From assembly GCA_902478055.1 (NCBI GenBank), contig CABSJL010000013.1, forward strand, positions 1 to 50,640: 50,640 bases of DNA, read 5' to 3'. Positions 9,070-18,210 of this stretch are shown one piece after another. Within the stretch, counting starts at the first letter, position 1, and each line of letters starts with the position of its first letter. The stretch comes from an uncultured Veillonella sp. GTDB lineage: Bacteria > Bacillota > Negativicutes > Veillonellales > Veillonellaceae. Made by a program: the position numbers and the translations under genes. The notes beneath the pieces are model-generated. The model saw only the letters and a program-made list of their open reading frames with translations, did not search any database and was not told the DNA's origin.

Positions 9070-9420
9070 CTAGTTACTGCCACCAAATGGGAAGTATTTT
9101 TTTGCCTCTTCTTGATGACGAGTTTTAATGTAACGATTGGCAACCTTGAAGGCAAGACCAAGCACGGCTACATCATCTATCCAACCTAATACAGGAATTG
9201 TATCCGGTACAATATCAATAGGTAATACGAGATACCCTAAGGCACCAGCAATGACTGCTTTTACATATTTTGGAGTGTCCTTGTCACGCATACAAAGGAA
9301 CAAGGTCACTGCTCGTTGTACAAAGGCAAGCTTCTTACCATATCGTCCTAAAAAAGCGGCGAATTTAGATTCGTTAAAATACTTACCATATGTAATAATT
9401 TTTAATGGATTCATCTTCAT
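9070..9420 (-). CDS. DUF1232 (YkvA-family) small membrane protein
   Basis: A 116-aa protein with the DUF1232 signature YLVLPIDIVPDTIPVLGWID in the second half: a short hydrophobic segment followed by the D-x-x-P-D-x-x-P-x-x-G-x-x-D-D pattern. Function of the family is unknown. It follows the LEA-like gene by 13 bp and ends at a terminator, so the two form an operon. Confidence 0.85.
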   Translation of the reverse strand: MKMNPLKIITYGKYFNESKFAAFLGRYGKKLAFVQRAVTLFLCMRDKDTPKYVKAVIAGALGYLVLPIDIVPDTIPVLGWIDDVAVLGLAFKVANRYIKTRHQEEAKKYFPFGGSN

Positions 9421-9433
9421 AATCCTTTAGCGC

Positions 9434-10285
9434 CTATTTGCGCAAACCACCAATTTTATCTTTTGCTGTATTAACAGTGTTTGTAGCAACATCTTTTGCT
9501 GTTTCAACAGCATCATTAGCTTTAGTTTTTGCAGTTTCTACTGCAGCTTGTGCAGAAGCTTTAGCTACTTCTACGCCACCTTTAGCTAATTCTTTAGCTA
9601 CATCAATATTTTCTTTAGCAACATCAATTTTCTCTTTTGCTGCATCGGTTACTTTCGCCACAACTTCTGCTGCATTGTCATGAAGTTGATATTTTGTTTC
9701 TGTATTCCATTTATCGATAGCAGGTGTTACTTTTTCTTCGTAAACTTGTTTCAAAGTTTCTTTAGCAAGACCTGTTTCATTAGCAATACCAGCCCAAACG
9801 TCGCGTTGACCTTGTGTGAAAGGAATGCTAGCGCTTGCATCACGGATGATGTCACCTGCTATAGCTTTACCGCTTTCAAGGAATTCAGCAACCATTGGTT
9901 TATAACGTTCGATATCAGAAGGCATACCATCTTGGATCCAAATGTGAGCAATTTTACCGATAGCATATGTTAAACCAACTGCTACAGGAACGCGAACTGC
10001 TTTTAGAGGAACAAGAAGAGAAATAGCCGCTGTACCTACAGCTGTGCTAAGACCACCAACTAGCCCCACTACGGCACCAGATTGTAATTCTACTTCGTAA
10101 AGATGTGCAATGCGAGTTACCATATACGTTGCATTGGCGCACAAAGCAACACTGCTGAATTTAGGGGATAATGCCAATGCCGCTGCACGACCTGCACCCC
10201 AGAAAATAAATTGTTCAACTTGATAGTCACGGTCTTGAGAACCATCCATAAGTGGCTCAAGTGTTACGCCATTATATTCTGCCAT
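9434..10285 (-). CDS. Membrane protein with a LEA-like amphipathic repeat tail
   Basis: A 283-aa protein in two parts. Residues 1-195 contain hydrophobic segments (about 60-120) that resemble the DUF697/YcjF-type region (an alanine-glycine rich helical pair, then TYAIGKIAHIW). The resemblance is by eye and tentative. Residues 205-283 are a run of Ala/Lys/Glu/Asp/Val amphipathic repeats (for example DVAKENIDVAKELA, ETAKDVATNTVNTAKDK) with 7- and 11-residue periodicity, like group 3 LEA or apolipoprotein helices that coat membranes or protect cells on drying. It has a GGAGAAT ribosome site and is followed by the DUF1232 gene. Confidence 0.75.
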   Translation of the reverse strand: MAEYNGVTLEPLMDGSQDRDYQVEQFIFWGAGRAAALALSPKFSSVALCANATYMVTRIAHLYEVELQSGAVVGLVGGLSTAVGTAAISLLVPLKAVRVPVAVGLTYAIGKIAHIWIQDGMPSDIERYKPMVAEFLESGKAIAGDIIRDASASIPFTQGQRDVWAGIANETGLAKETLKQVYEEKVTPAIDKWNTETKYQLHDNAAEVVAKVTDAAKEKIDVAKENIDVAKELAKGGVEVAKASAQAAVETAKTKANDAVETAKDVATNTVNTAKDKIGGLRK

Positions 10286-10422
10286 AAGTATTCTCCTTTG
10301 TTGTGAACCAACTATAGGTCATATTATTAGTATTATTATACCATTCTATTGCTAGAAGTGAAATGAATTTTTCTAATTATCTATAGATTTAAAAAATAAA
10401 ATAACTTCCAATATTTTCTATC

Positions 10423-11190
10423 TTACCAACTAGTGAGACCACCATCGATAGTCCATGCTGCCCCCGTTACAAAGGAAGCTTTATTGCTCAATAAAAATAC
10501 AATAACCTCTCCAATTTCATGAGGTTGACCAATGCGTCCCAAGGGATAATGTTGGCCCATTTCAGCCTTAGCAGCCTCTGCATCTTGCTGAGCATTTGCA
10601 ATTTGTTTATCTACTAAAGAGGTATCCACATCACCAGGACAAACACAGTTAACGCGCACATTATGTGGTGCCATTTCAAGGGATAGTGATTTCGTAAAAC
10701 TCACTACCGCACCTTTTGAAGCACCGTATACAGAGCAAGCCACATTGCCTTGTAAGCCTGCATCACTAGCTACCGTTACGATACTGCCCTTTGTAGCGCG
10801 CAAATAGGGCAATGCCGCTTGACACAAGAAAACCGTACCTTTCACATTGGTGCCAAACATTTCATCAAAGGCTGCTTCTGTTACATCTGCTAGAAGCTCT
10901 TCTTCATAATAGCCTGCTGCTGTTACGAGAGCAGAAACACCGCCAAATAATTTAACGGTTTCTTTTACAATGCGCTGACAATCTTCAATCTTCGATACAT
11001 CCCCTTGGATGTACTGCACCCTTGAAGAATAGCGGCGCAATTTCATCTTAGCCGTTTGTCCTGATTTTTCATCACGACCGTTAATGACAACACACCAGCC
11101 TTCTTTAAGAAGCAATTTTGCCGTAGCAAATCCGATGCCCGATGTGCCACCACTAATCAATGCCACTTGTACATCACTTTTATGAGGCAT
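10423..11190 (-). CDS. Short-chain dehydrogenase/reductase (classical SDR)
   Basis: A 255-aa NAD(P)-dependent oxidoreductase. It has the cofactor motif SGGTSGIG (13-20), Asn115, Ser142, the catalytic Tyr155-x-x-x-Lys159 (YGASKG) and a C-terminal GAAWTIDGG. The NGRD segment after the second strand suggests NADP preference. The substrate is unknown. It is the last gene of the run that begins with dat and starts 11 bp after the TSUP gene. Confidence 0.88.
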   Translation of the reverse strand: MPHKSDVQVALISGGTSGIGFATAKLLLKEGWCVVINGRDEKSGQTAKMKLRRYSSRVQYIQGDVSKIEDCQRIVKETVKLFGGVSALVTAAGYYEEELLADVTEAAFDEMFGTNVKGTVFLCQAALPYLRATKGSIVTVASDAGLQGNVACSVYGASKGAVVSFTKSLSLEMAPHNVRVNCVCPGDVDTSLVDKQIANAQQDAEAAKAEMGQHYPLGRIGQPHEIGEVIVFLLSNKASFVTGAAWTIDGGLTSW

Positions 11191-11201
11191 ACCTTGCCCT
11201 C

Positions 11202-11996
11202 CTATAATGTGGAAACATAGTCATAGACTAATTTCAACAACATAACTGTCGTTACCGACAAGAATACAACACGTACCAACGACGAACCCTTAGCAATAGC
11301 TAAATGAGATCCTAGGTAAGCACCTATAATTTGGCCTACCCCTGTAGCTAAACCGTACTTAATATTGACGTGACCTAAATAGAAAAATACGATTAAGGAT
11401 GCTAAATTACTGGTAAAATTCAATATTTTTGCATTCGCTGAAGCATGCAGAAAATCAAAGCCAGTAAAGATAAAGCCCATAATCAAAAATGTACCTGTAC
11501 CAGGGCCAATAAAGCCATCATAAACACCAATGCCAAGAGCAAAAGCCATGCAAATATACAATGCTTTTCCTGCTACTGCTGAGGTACGGTTTATTTCGCC
11601 CCAATCCTTTTTAAATACCACAAAAAGTGTGACACACACGAGTAGGACGATAATAATAGGCTTTACATACAAGGGTGGCAATGATACAACTGCTAAGGTA
11701 CCAAGCATGGATCCTATAAATGTAAAAGGTAGTAATTTACGAACTAGAGAAAAATCAACCATGTGATTTCTTAAGAATGTAATGGACGCACTGCCAGCTC
11801 CGAATATACTAGACAGCTTATTACTGCCTAAGGCCATACTCGGCGGAAGGTTGGTTAATAGCATAGCAGGAACAGAAATTAGTCCCCCACCACCCACAAT
11901 GGAGTCTACAAAGCCGGCAAAAGCACCTGCTACAGCGAGCAAAACGAGAATTAGGATATCAAATGGTAAACCTGTTACCTCAATAAGCCACTCCAT
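11202..11996 (-). CDS. TSUP-family permease (TauE/SafE type)
   Basis: A 264-aa integral membrane protein with about 8 predicted helices and the family pattern near the N-terminus: GAFAGFVDSIVGGGGLISVPA, then NKLSSIFGAGSASITF. A second copy of the motif follows (GVYDGFIGPGTGTFLIMGF). TSUP carriers move sulfite, sulfonates or other sulfur/organic anions. I start at MEWLIEV because AGGAGG precedes it; an in-frame start at 12050 would lie in the intergenic hairpin. Its location after metNI and yerC suggests sulfur metabolism, but the substrate is inferred only. Confidence 0.85.
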   Translation of the reverse strand: MEWLIEVTGLPFDILILVLLAVAGAFAGFVDSIVGGGGLISVPAMLLTNLPPSMALGSNKLSSIFGAGSASITFLRNHMVDFSLVRKLLPFTFIGSMLGTLAVVSLPPLYVKPIIIVLLVCVTLFVVFKKDWGEINRTSAVAGKALYICMAFALGIGVYDGFIGPGTGTFLIMGFIFTGFDFLHASANAKILNFTSNLASLIVFFYLGHVNIKYGLATGVGQIIGAYLGSHLAIAKGSSLVRVVFLSVTTVMLLKLVYDYVSTL

Positions 11997-12020
11997 ATAA
12001 ACCTCCTGTAGATAGCACAT

Positions 12021-12046
12021 CAACGGTCGCCAAAAGGCCACCGTTG
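12021..12046. other. Intergenic hairpin between yerC and the TSUP gene
   Basis: CAACGGT / ACCGTTG with an inner GCC/GGC pairing forms a stem with a one-base mismatch. No U-tract follows on the minus strand, so this looks like an intercistronic RNA stem (stability or processing) rather than a terminator. Confidence 0.5.
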
Positions 12047-12061
12047 TCATGCTAGTTTATT

Positions 12062-12358
12062 TTATTTTGCACCTAGACGATCTAAAGCTAATGTGTATCC
12101 ATCAGCACCATAGACTAAGCATCGTTTGACACGACTAATAGTAGCCGTGCTCGCACCTGTTTCTTCTACAATTTTTTCGTAGCTATCACCGGCACGTAGC
12201 ATTTTTGCTACTTGTAAGCGTTGAGACAAAGCTTTCAATTCATTAATCGTACAGATATCTTCAAAGAATGCATAGCATTCCTCTGTATTTTCAAGCGTTA
12301 AAATAGCGGTGAATAACTCATCGTTTTGCTGACTTCTCAATTTTTCATTGATACTCAT
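12062..12358 (-). CDS. yerC: YerC/YecD-type TrpR-family regulator
   Basis: A 98-aa all-helical DNA-binding protein of the TrpR-like YerC/YecD family. It contains the helix-turn-helix region YEKIVEETGASTATISRVKR (about 60-79). Homologs are small repressors; the ligand and regulon are not established. It follows metI by 9 bp in the dat-metNI run, so it may control that operon or simply be carried in it. Confidence 0.85.
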   Translation of the reverse strand: MSINEKLRSQQNDELFTAILTLENTEECYAFFEDICTINELKALSQRLQVAKMLRAGDSYEKIVEETGASTATISRVKRCLVYGADGYTLALDRLGAK

Positions 12359-12367
12359 AGGATCCTC

Positions 12368-13021
12368 CTACTTCTTATTCATCGCTTTAGACCAAGCATC
12401 GCCAATCATTTGGACTAATTGTACCAAAATAACCAAGATGATAATGGTAGCAATCATAATATCAGCTTGGAAACGTTGGTAACCATAGCGGATAGCAATA
12501 TCACCAAGGCCACCGCCACCGATAGCACCAGCCATTGCAGAGTAACTGATGAGGTTAACGATAAGAACCGTTACGTTATCGATAATCGTAGGCAATGCTT
12601 CAGGTAATAATACTTTCCAAATGATTTGGAGTGGACTTGCACCCATGGATTGGGCCGCTTCAATTACGCCAAAGTTAATATCTTTAATAGATGTTTCTAC
12701 AAGACGTGCTAAGAATGGAATTGCAGCGATTGTTAAAGGCACACAAGCTGCAGTGGTACCAATAGATGTACCTGCCACCATACGAGTGAATGGAATGATA
12801 GCTACCATCAAAATGATAAATGGTACGGAACGCGTTGCATTGACGATAGCACCTAGCACCTTATTAAGCGCTACATTTTCTAAGATATGACCCTTAGAGG
12901 TTACTACCAAAATAACACCGAGAGGAATACCAAGTAACATAGCCATGACCGTAGAAATAATGGTCATTTGCAATGTATCAAGGGTACCAGTTATGAGAAG
13001 ATTAATGATTTGCTCTGACAT
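12368..13021 (-). CDS. metI: Methionine ABC transporter permease
   Basis: A 217-aa inner-membrane permease with five predicted helices and the permease EAA-type loop EAAQSMGASPLQIIWKVLLP, which contacts the ATPase. With MetN and MetQ it imports methionine (D- and L-). The gene start overlaps the end of metN by 20 bp. The binding-protein gene metQ is not here but at 25752-26573. Confidence 0.92.
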   Translation of the reverse strand: MSEQIINLLITGTLDTLQMTIISTVMAMLLGIPLGVILVVTSKGHILENVALNKVLGAIVNATRSVPFIILMVAIIPFTRMVAGTSIGTTAACVPLTIAAIPFLARLVETSIKDINFGVIEAAQSMGASPLQIIWKVLLPEALPTIIDNVTVLIVNLISYSAMAGAIGGGGLGDIAIRYGYQRFQADIMIATIIILVILVQLVQMIGDAWSKAMNKK

Positions 13022-14048
13022 AACCGATCACCTCGCTTTCAATTGGTAATGTTTTGATGTAGTCTAAGCCCTCTTGCGCATTTTCTGGGTCACCATTCAA
13101 GATAACGATAAGGCGACCAACGCATGTATTTTGGATATAGTCGATGCCACCAAAGAGGATACTTACATCGAGGTTAAAGCGTCGTACGAGACCTGCCACT
13201 ACAGGTTCATCTGTAGATTGGCCTGTGAATTTAAGACGTACTAATGGAGCTGTACCTGCAATCCATTGATCATGTAATTCCAAATGTTCTAACGCTTCTG
13301 GCGGTAAGTTATCACTCACAACAGAGCTGATGAATTCTTTTGTGGTATTTTCACGAGGATGTGTAAATACTTCAACAGTGCTACCTTCCTCGAGGATTAC
13401 ACCGCCTTCGATAACCGCTACGCGATCACAGATTTCACGGATTACGTGCATTTCATGAGTGATGAGAACAATAGTAAGGCCCATTTTTTCGTTGATATCT
13501 TTCAACAATTTCAAAATGGATTCTGTTGTTTGCGGATCCAGAGCAGATGTAGCTTCATCACAAAGAAGAACCTTTGGATTAGACGCTAAGGCACGAGCGA
13601 TACCAACACGTTGTTTTTGACCACCAGACAATTGAGATGGATAGTTGTTCATACGCTCAGTAAGGCCTACGATATCAAGGATTGGCGTTATGCGTTCCTT
13701 GATTTCGGATTTGCTCAAGCCTTGTAATTCCAACGGAAATGCCACATTGTCATACACTGTACGAGAGGACAAAAGGTTAAAATGTTGGAAAATCATACCA
13801 ATATCTTTGCGTGCTTTACGTAAATCGGATTTGCTAAGTGTTGTTAAATCTGTACCATTGACGATAACAGAGCCAGATGTAGGAGCTTCGAGCATGTTGA
13901 TGCATCGAATTAATGTGGATTTACCGGCCCCAGATTGACCGATAATGCCAAAGATTTCACCTTCTTTAACATCAAGGCTAATATCTTTTAATGCTTCCAC
14001 ACGAGTAGCGCCTTCATAGACTTTACTAATGTGTTCTAATTGTATCAA
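13002..14048 (-). CDS. metN: Methionine ABC transporter ATP-binding protein
   Basis: A 348-aa ABC ATPase with Walker A GQSGAGKST, Q-loop, signature LSGGQKQRVGIARAL, Walker B VLLCDEATSALD and the His switch LITHE. The C-terminal 90 residues are a NIL domain (LVRLKFTGQ onward), which in MetN binds methionine and causes trans-inhibition. The start codon is TTG, preceded by AAAGGA at 8 nt. It begins 55 bp after dat and overlaps metI. Confidence 0.95.
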   Translation of the reverse strand: MIQLEHISKVYEGATRVEALKDISLDVKEGEIFGIIGQSGAGKSTLIRCINMLEAPTSGSVIVNGTDLTTLSKSDLRKARKDIGMIFQHFNLLSSRTVYDNVAFPLELQGLSKSEIKERITPILDIVGLTERMNNYPSQLSGGQKQRVGIARALASNPKVLLCDEATSALDPQTTESILKLLKDINEKMGLTIVLITHEMHVIREICDRVAVIEGGVILEEGSTVEVFTHPRENTTKEFISSVVSDNLPPEALEHLELHDQWIAGTAPLVRLKFTGQSTDEPVVAGLVRRFNLDVSILFGGIDYIQNTCVGRLIVILNGDPENAQEGLDYIKTLPIESEVIGYVRANH

Positions 14049-14103
14049 AATAATTTCCTTTCTTAAGGTAAATATGTATCATTTGATGAAAGCAGCTTAT
14101 CTA

Positions 14104-14961
14104 TCAAGGTAATCCCTCTTCCATCAATTTTTCTAGAGCTTCGCGTAGACGAAGTGTAATAGCACCTGGTTTACCACCAGATACTGGATTTCTGTCTAGC
14201 TTAGTAATTGGGATGACACCACCAATTGTATCGGTAAAGAATAATTCGTCCGCATCATCTACAAAGGCGCGGTCAAATTCTTTTTCGATGAGAGTAATAC
14301 CTAGAGATGGTGCTACGCGAGTCAAAATCATTTGGCGCGTAATACCTTTTAAGATATGATTATCTGCTGGATGCGTATACAAGATACCATCTTTGACAGC
14401 AAACACATTGGATGTTGCACCTTCTGTACAAATGCCATCGCGGAATAACATAGCTGTATAAGCAAATTTCTTTTCCGCTTTAGTTTGAGCCAAAATATTT
14501 GGAATCAAGTTAGTAGTCTTAACATCTACATGGTCCCAACGCTCATCAGGTAATGCAATCGCTTTTACACCTTCACCCAATTTATTAACTGCATCCATAT
14601 CCAAATTACGGATAGACATGAGCATTTGTGGTTCTAGTTTGGAACGATCGTATGCATGATGGCGTGGCGCTACACCACGAGAGATTTGCAAATAAATATA
14701 GCCCTCTTTGATTTCACTTTGCTCGATTAAAATTTCGTGCAATTCTGTTAAATCATCTGGGGTCATTTTTACGGGAATATCCATTTCACGCATAGAGCGA
14801 TACAAGCGATCTTGATGGTAAGACAATGCGAAGCAACGGCCTTTTACGACACGTACCACTTCGTATACAGAGTCACCAAACAAATAACCACGGTCATCAA
14901 TACTGATAACTTTGGCACCTGGTTCAACAAACTCGCCATTAAAATATGTTAATTCTTGCAT
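14104..14961 (-). CDS. dat: D-amino-acid aminotransferase (class IV PLP)
   Basis: A 285-aa fold-type IV transaminase. It tracks the Bacillus D-alanine aminotransferase: DRGYLFGDSVYEVVRV, the substrate-carboxylate motif RGVAPRHHAY (95-104), the PLP lysine in HVDVKTTNLIPN (Lys148), Glu180 in CTEGATSNV and a GITRQ loop. It interconverts D-alanine, D-glutamate and 2-oxo acids, feeding cell-wall D-amino acid pools. Branched-chain aminotransferase is the main alternative, but RGVAPRHH favours Dat. It heads the run into metNI, which is able to import D-methionine; a link is speculative. Confidence 0.88.
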   Translation of the reverse strand: MQELTYFNGEFVEPGAKVISIDDRGYLFGDSVYEVVRVVKGRCFALSYHQDRLYRSMREMDIPVKMTPDDLTELHEILIEQSEIKEGYIYLQISRGVAPRHHAYDRSKLEPQMLMSIRNLDMDAVNKLGEGVKAIALPDERWDHVDVKTTNLIPNILAQTKAEKKFAYTAMLFRDGICTEGATSNVFAVKDGILYTHPADNHILKGITRQMILTRVAPSLGITLIEKEFDRAFVDDADELFFTDTIGGVIPITKLDRNPVSGGKPGAITLRLREALEKLMEEGLP

Positions 14962-15080
14962 AGGAGCACCTCTTTTTCTATATCGTTACTCTATCAAGTA
15001 GTAATCATCATGGACTTATTATATCACAATTACTTTCAAATTTTCACACTTTACTTTGTGAAAGATATAACTTAGATATA

Positions 15081-15129
15081 CAAAAATCCGCTAGGATGCC
15101 ATAGCTAAAAACTATATCCTAGCGGATGT
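15081..15129 (-). terminator. Intrinsic terminator after the acyltransferase gene
   Basis: ATCCGCTAGGAT (15086-15097) pairs with ATCCTAGCGGAT (15116-15127), extended inside by ATAG/CTAT. TTTTTG follows on the minus strand. Confidence 0.88.
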
Positions 15130-15135
15130 ATATTA

Positions 15136-16251
15136 TTAATGTCCCAATATAAATTTACGTAATGGTTTAGGTACATGGTTTAATGTCACGGCAGTCAAAT
15201 AGGACAGACCTAGCGCCATCGCATACATAGCCAGCACATTGACTACGGTATACAAGAGATTGTATTTAGCCATCACCCCAGAGATGATTAACAACCAGAA
15301 TGGATGTGCTAAATAAATGCCGTAGGACTTATCCCCTATTTCTGACCAAGTGGCCTCCATAGTCGCATTCATTGGTAAAGTTTGGAACAAGAACAAGCTA
15401 AATAGTGTTCCCAATCCCGTATAGAGAACACCCATTGGACTCATTTGATGAACTGTATAGATAGCTTCTAGAACAGTATAATGCCATACGTCCATGACAT
15501 AGTAGTAGGATCCGAGCATCAATAAAATAGAACCTACCGCACTAACACCTAACAAGTAGCGATAGCGCCACATGTATTCGCATACCGTTTCATATCGCTC
15601 AGCACACACAGCCCCTAACAGGAATATCCACACATAATGGATAACCCAATAGTTAAGTCTCATATCAAAGAGATATTTCAAGACAGGATTATTGCTAAGA
15701 TGTTCTGTTACCCACCGGCCCAGCATGTAAGATGAAACATAATCGATACCAACTTGGATAACAAATAGTAAGACCATCCAAAATACAGGTCGTTTTAAGA
15801 TGACTTTCACCATAGCCCGCCATAGTGGCATCATCACGTAGAACCATAGAAGAATAACCATAAAGTACAAATGATACATAGATGTACCAAACAATAGGTT
15901 AACTGCCAATGGTCCCGGATGTAAATTACCAAGGTTATGCGCCGTCAGTCCTGTATAGAGCAGATAAAATATGGACCACGTAATATATGGAAATAGCACC
16001 ACCTGAATACGGCGGTGCATAAATTCCTTATATGAGAATGGTCCCTCTATAGATGTATGATAAAACAATCCAAATGCAGAGAGGAAGAAAAATGCTGGTA
16101 CCCCAAAGCGCGATAGAATTTCTAAAACGCTAATGAGTTCTAAATTTACAAAAGGATTTTGTAGTGCGTAAGAACCTACGTGAATGCCGATTACACCGAG
16201 CATGCAGAGGCCACGCATATAAGTAATTTCCGGTAAAAATGCTTTTTTCAT
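15136..16251 (-). CDS. Acyltransferase-3 family membrane protein (OafA/YrhL-like)
   Basis: A 371-aa polytopic protein with about ten helices. The N-terminal YMRGLCMLGVIGIHVGSY contains the R and H of the acyltransferase-3 R-x10-H motif, and RFGVPAFFFLSAFGLFYHT is the next typical segment. These proteins O-acylate cell-surface glycans or lipids. The second in-frame ATG is chosen because GGGA lies 7 nt upstream; the first ATG at 16257 would be next to it. It follows the DUF4127 gene directly and ends at a strong terminator. Confidence 0.85.
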   Translation of the reverse strand: MKKAFLPEITYMRGLCMLGVIGIHVGSYALQNPFVNLELISVLEILSRFGVPAFFFLSAFGLFYHTSIEGPFSYKEFMHRRIQVVLFPYITWSIFYLLYTGLTAHNLGNLHPGPLAVNLLFGTSMYHLYFMVILLWFYVMMPLWRAMVKVILKRPVFWMVLLFVIQVGIDYVSSYMLGRWVTEHLSNNPVLKYLFDMRLNYWVIHYVWIFLLGAVCAERYETVCEYMWRYRYLLGVSAVGSILLMLGSYYYVMDVWHYTVLEAIYTVHQMSPMGVLYTGLGTLFSLFLFQTLPMNATMEATWSEIGDKSYGIYLAHPFWLLIISGVMAKYNLLYTVVNVLAMYAMALGLSYLTAVTLNHVPKPLRKFILGH

Positions 16252-16267
16252 AGCCATTCCCTATTCA

Positions 16268-18082
16268 TTATTGACCAGGTACAACTGCTGGTGTTGGCAC
16301 AAGGCGTGGACCTTGAGATGTTGTAGCTGGTTGTTTTACAACTGGAATTACAGATGCTGTAGTTTGAGCAGCTGCAGTCTTTGCTGGTTGAGCAGGTTGT
16401 GCTGGTGCAGCTTGACCATTTGCTTGAGCTGCTGCTTCTGCTTTAGCCTTAGCTTCCGCTTCAGCTTTTGCTTTTGCCTCTGCTTCACGTTTCAAGCGCA
16501 ATTCTTTTTCGAGAGGTACCACTGGTTTATCGTAAATAGTGATATCTGTTTCGAATAGACGACCCCAAGGGAATGTAGCTTTTACTGTACGAGGGTCGAC
16601 TTTAAGGTATTTTTCAGCGAAGTCTTGGATACGTTCGCCTAAGTAACTTTCAAGACGTTCATTCAACTCGCCAGAGTAACGTACATTATCTGTACGAATA
16701 GAATCTTGCATGCGGTAAATATCTTTACGGATATTTGCTTGGTACGCCCAGTTATCCAAGTATTGTTGCGTCAACATCTTGCGATGACCTTCTGGGCTCA
16801 TAGTTTTGAGCAATACACCTTGAGCAATTGCGTAACCTACCGTATTACTTGCTGTATTCCAACCATTGTACGCACCGATTTTGTACAGCATATCGCGTTT
16901 ATACAAAGCAGATACTAATGTATTGTCCGCACCATTGTTATAAGCGATATCTGCAACGCTTACGTTTACGCCAGAATCAACAGCTTGTTGAATGCGATCT
17001 ACGAAAGCATTTGTAGAATTAGAAATCATCGGGAAGTTCTCAAAGCTTTCAGATTCGCCAGTGCTTGTAGTAAGTGGTGTATTAACAGCTAACAACACAG
17101 TTGGTTTGCCTTGTGTTACCATTGTGCCACCTACGGCCTCAACGTGTTGTGCAATTGTTTTATCGATAGTTTGGTCTTCGTAACCTGGCAATGTTTTGCC
17201 GCCACCACCGAGTGGATAAATTACGGAGAATGTTGGTTTTTCTGTACTTTCATCGGTACGAGAACGAGCCATCAACAATAGACCAAGTTGGTCAGCACCA
17301 GGGAAGCTACCGTATTTTTCGACAGGAATATCCTTAGAGTATTTACTTAAGTAACGACCTTCTAATGCAGATTGGGACAATTGAGATGTATCATCATGGC
17401 CCAATGCGAAATAATCGAATACGCCGCTACGAGTTTCATCGATCAACTCTTTATTGATTTTCATATTTTTTTGACGGCGGTCAAACCAGTCTTGTAGGTA
17501 TTCTACAGGAACAGAGGCTTGAAGGCTCATCAATTTTTGAGTTTCCTCTTGTGTTAAGGAACCAGAGTCTAATTTATCTTGCAATGCAGCAATTTGGAAG
17601 ATGGTAGGACCATATTCTGCATAGTAAGCTGGTTCAGTGCCGCCACCACTAGCACGTGGGGAGCGCATTACAGTACCGAAACCATAAATACGTACTTTTT
17701 TGTTGCGAGCTTTTAAGGATTCAATACGTTTTAAACGGCTTTCCAATGTGGAAAGTGGAATGTTGTGTTTACGAGAGTCTACAAGACCACCATAAATAAG
17801 CGTATCTGTACTCAATACCATCACATCAGCACGGCCTGCATTTTGTTCAACCCAAGCCATGATTTGATCTGCTTGACCTTGGTAGTTCTTACCAGAAATC
17901 AAATTTTGAGGTGGTGTCAATATAGTCATACCTGCTTCGCGAGCTGTATCTACGGTATATTGTAAGCTTACAGGACGATCATCTTGAGGTACGTACAACA
18001 CGGTTTCCGCATCAATTTTAATAGATGTACCAGTAGCGATGGCTGCTGCCATAAGTGCTACTTTCAACCATTTATTCGTCAT
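16268..18082 (-). CDS. Secreted DUF4127-family protein
   Basis: A 604-aa exported protein with a signal peptide (KVALMAAAIATGTSIKIDA, cleavage around residue 25). The mature start LYVPQDDRPVSLQYT carries the DUF4127 hallmark DDRP. Further conserved stretches are YGFGTVMRSPRASGGG and FALGHDDTSQ. The last 80 residues are low complexity: a Lys/Glu/Ala coil followed by Ala/Gln/Pro repeats, probably a wall- or envelope-spanning linker. The enzymatic role is unknown; the D-D/H-D motifs suggest a metal-dependent hydrolase on a surface polymer. It is paired with an acyltransferase. A leader hairpin sits just upstream of its ribosome site. Confidence 0.82.
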   Translation of the reverse strand: MTNKWLKVALMAAAIATGTSIKIDAETVLYVPQDDRPVSLQYTVDTAREAGMTILTPPQNLISGKNYQGQADQIMAWVEQNAGRADVMVLSTDTLIYGGLVDSRKHNIPLSTLESRLKRIESLKARNKKVRIYGFGTVMRSPRASGGGTEPAYYAEYGPTIFQIAALQDKLDSGSLTQEETQKLMSLQASVPVEYLQDWFDRRQKNMKINKELIDETRSGVFDYFALGHDDTSQLSQSALEGRYLSKYSKDIPVEKYGSFPGADQLGLLLMARSRTDESTEKPTFSVIYPLGGGGKTLPGYEDQTIDKTIAQHVEAVGGTMVTQGKPTVLLAVNTPLTTSTGESESFENFPMISNSTNAFVDRIQQAVDSGVNVSVADIAYNNGADNTLVSALYKRDMLYKIGAYNGWNTASNTVGYAIAQGVLLKTMSPEGHRKMLTQQYLDNWAYQANIRKDIYRMQDSIRTDNVRYSGELNERLESYLGERIQDFAEKYLKVDPRTVKATFPWGRLFETDITIYDKPVVPLEKELRLKREAEAKAKAEAEAKAKAEAAAQANGQAAPAQPAQPAKTAAAQTTASVIPVVKQPATTSQGPRLVPTPAVVPGQ

Positions 18083-18104
18083 AAATCAAATCTCCTTCTG
18101 TGTT

Positions 18105-18123
18105 GCGAGTACTCCCGACTCGC
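18105..18123. other. Leader hairpin before the DUF4127 gene
   Basis: GCGAGT and ACTCGC form a 6-bp GC-rich stem with a 7-nt loop, ending 22 bp upstream of the start codon and directly before the AAGGAG ribosome site. It may tune translation. It is short, so chance is possible. Confidence 0.4.
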
Positions 18124-18210
18124 GAAATGAACTGTTTTATAATACTCTCTTTTTCTGACACTTTTATGAAATGTTCATATGCTCAATAGTATAATTATAT
18201 CATTTGACTA

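Noticed and set aside
9438..9683. Low-complexity open frame on the plus strand (81 codons, Ala/Ser/Thr)
   Set aside because: It is the antisense shadow of the Ala/Lys repeat tail of the 9434-10285 gene and lacks any start signal.
11997..12050. Longer N-terminus for the TSUP gene
   Set aside because: The extension would be encoded by the intergenic hairpin and lacks a ribosome site. AGGAGG directly precedes the ATG at 11996.
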